This document shows, in pieces, positions 5,507 through 6,291 of a DNA stretch of 6,291 nt. This stretch comes from Gammaproteobacteria bacterium (GTDB lineage Bacteria > Pseudomonadota > Gammaproteobacteria > Tenderiales > Tenderiaceae), in contig JAJRWO010000323.1 of the NCBI GenBank assembly GCA_024276775.1, forward strand, positions 1 through 6,291. The letters are read 5' to 3'. Every line of letters starts with the position of its first letter. The stretch's first letter is position 1. The translations under genes and the position numbers were made by a program. A model generated the notes under the pieces. That model was not told the DNA's origin. It saw only the letters and a list, made by a program, of their open reading frames with translations, and ran no database searches.

Positions 5507-5519
5507 ATTTTATTCCTCC
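5504..5519 (-). promoter_or_regulatory. infC ribosome-binding site with AUC start codon
   Basis: The sequence GGAGGAATAAAATATC holds a strong GGAGG eight bases before ATC. GGAGGAATAA doubles as the last thrS codons and stop, so thrS and infC are 3 nt apart and in the same frame. AUU, AUC and similar near-cognate starts are the class IF3 itself discriminates against, the basis of infC autoregulation in E. coli, where the start is AUU. The start is chosen because AADKKARINQEITSREVRLI is the typical IF3 N terminus. Confidence 0.8.
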
Positions 5520-6291
5520 AAAGCAACGCGGCCGCGACGTCCGATTTCGGTAGAGAAAAGCTCAACCAGAGCATTCAGATCCATAACACCAAGATCTTCT
5601 CCACCGCGCGTGCGTACGGCCACTGTTCTATTTTCCACTTCGCGATCGCCTAAAACCAGCAAAAATGGAACCTTTAAAATTGTATGCTCGCGGATTTTAA
5701 AGCCTATCTTCTCATTTCTCAAGTCTGATTTGACTCTAATGCCATGTTTTGACAGGGTTTGCACTACTTCAGCAGCAAATTCGCGTGATCTATCGGTAAT
5801 ACTCATCACCACGGCCTGGGTTGGTGCCAGCCAAACAGGCATTGCACCGGCGTATTGTTCAATCAAAATACCAATGAAGCGCTCCAATGACCCAAGAATG
5901 GCGCGGTGCAACATGACCGGCACCTGTTTCTCACTATGTTCATCAATATAATAGGCATCGAGGCGGCCCGGCATCGAGAAATCCACCTGGATAGTGCCGC
6001 ACTGCCATACCCGATCCAGACAATCTTTCAGTGAAAACTCAATTTTAGGGCCGTAAAAAGCCCCTTCACCCGGTTGAAGATCCCACGCCAAGCCCTTATT
6101 ATTCAAGGCCTTTTCCAGCGCTTTTTCAGACTTGTCCCAGTCTGCATCATAACCCACGCGATTTTCCGGCCGGGTCGAAAGTTTGATAATAACCTCGTTA
6201 AAACCAAAATCGGCATACACGTCATACAACAGATCGATAAAGGCCGAGACCTCGCTCTGAATTTGGTCTTCGGTACAAAAAATATGGGCAT
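5510..6291 (-). CDS. thrS: Threonine--tRNA ligase, C-terminal part (5' end outside window)
   Basis: The last 259 residues of ThrRS, running off the window edge; E. coli ThrRS has 642, so about 60% is missing. The first visible residues AHIFCTEDQ contain the zinc-ligand His (E. coli His385). A second, VPVMLHRAILGS, lies 126 residues later, matching His511. Between them are KLSTRPENRVG, GEGAFYGPKIEF and DCLDRVWQCGTIQVDFSMPGRL of the class II core, and motif 3 ends in GSLERFIGILIE with the ATP-binding Arg. The anticodon-binding domain starts at about PVWLAPTQAVVMSITD, with IRVKSDLRNEKIGFKIREHTILKVPF and VAVRTRGGEDLG. It ends in LEE and TAA, and those codons contain the infC ribosome-binding sequence. 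Methionine or TTG starts inside this segment are internal, not the gene start. Confidence 0.97.
   Translation of the reverse strand, partial: AHIFCTEDQIQSEVSAFIDLLYDVYADFGFNEVIIKLSTRPENRVGYDADWDKSEKALEKALNNKGLAWDLQPGEGAFYGPKIEFSLKDCLDRVWQCGTIQVDFSMPGRLDAYYIDEHSEKQVPVMLHRAILGSLERFIGILIEQYAGAMPVWLAPTQAVVMSITDRSREFAAEVVQTLSKHGIRVKSDLRNEKIGFKIREHTILKVPFLLVLGDREVENRTVAVRTRGGEDLGVMDLNALVELFSTEIGRRGRVALEE

Noticed and set aside
5478..5951. A 157-codon open frame on the plus strand
   Set aside because: It is antisense to thrS and the infC start; no homology is recognisable and the coding signal belongs to thrS.
6103..6291. A minus-strand frame beginning with ATG at the window edge
   Set aside because: It is an alternative frame of thrS; the ThrRS frame through the same bases (AHIFCTEDQ onward) matches the family and continues to the stop.

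Overview
The window is a stretch of core gammaproteobacterial chromosome, almost all transcribed from the minus strand. Read in that direction (from high to low coordinates) the order is thrS (3' part only) - infC - rpmI - rplT - [110-nt leader with intrinsic terminator] - pheS - pheT - ihfA - small MerR-type regulator gene - tRNA-Pro(GGG). This is the classical translation-factor/aminoacyl-tRNA synthetase cluster of gammaproteobacteria. The MerR-type gene plus tRNA-Pro after ihfA recalls Pseudomonas-like rather than strictly enteric organisms. The genus cannot be fixed from the sequence alone. There is no mobile element, CRISPR array or accessory cluster, and no stretch over 300 bases lacks a gene.

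Layout. At 5510-6291 lies the C-terminal part of threonyl-tRNA synthetase. Three bases after its stop, infC (4982-5506) starts at a non-AUG codon, ATC. The ribosomal protein genes rpmI (L35) and rplT (L20) follow with near-identical ribosome-binding regions. Between rplT and pheS is a strong hairpin with eight U, placed like the enteric pheST attenuator. The only short reading frame with an ATG start in front of it has no Phe codons. pheS and pheT encode the two subunits of phenylalanyl-tRNA synthetase, ihfA encodes the alpha subunit of integration host factor, and the MerR-type gene overlaps the 3' end of ihfA. The tRNA gene probably has its own promoter in the 99-base gap before it.

How the genes work together. 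The cluster couples tRNA charging (ThrRS, PheRS), initiation (IF3) and 50S assembly (L20, L35) with a nucleoid protein. Tight spacings (3, 48, 16, 110, 29 and 3 nt, then a 26-nt overlap) indicate extensive co-transcription.

The main anomaly is in infC. Codon 97 is TAA, in frame, with the normal IF3 C-terminal domain intact and in the same frame downstream to a second TAA. A single G-to-T change from the usual Glu codon (or a base-calling error) explains it. It would cut this normally essential factor to its N-terminal domain plus linker. I see no wholly new system. The points worth following up are the infC nonsense codon, its AUC start, the Phe-less leader at the pheST terminator, and the duplicated rpmI/rplT initiation regions.
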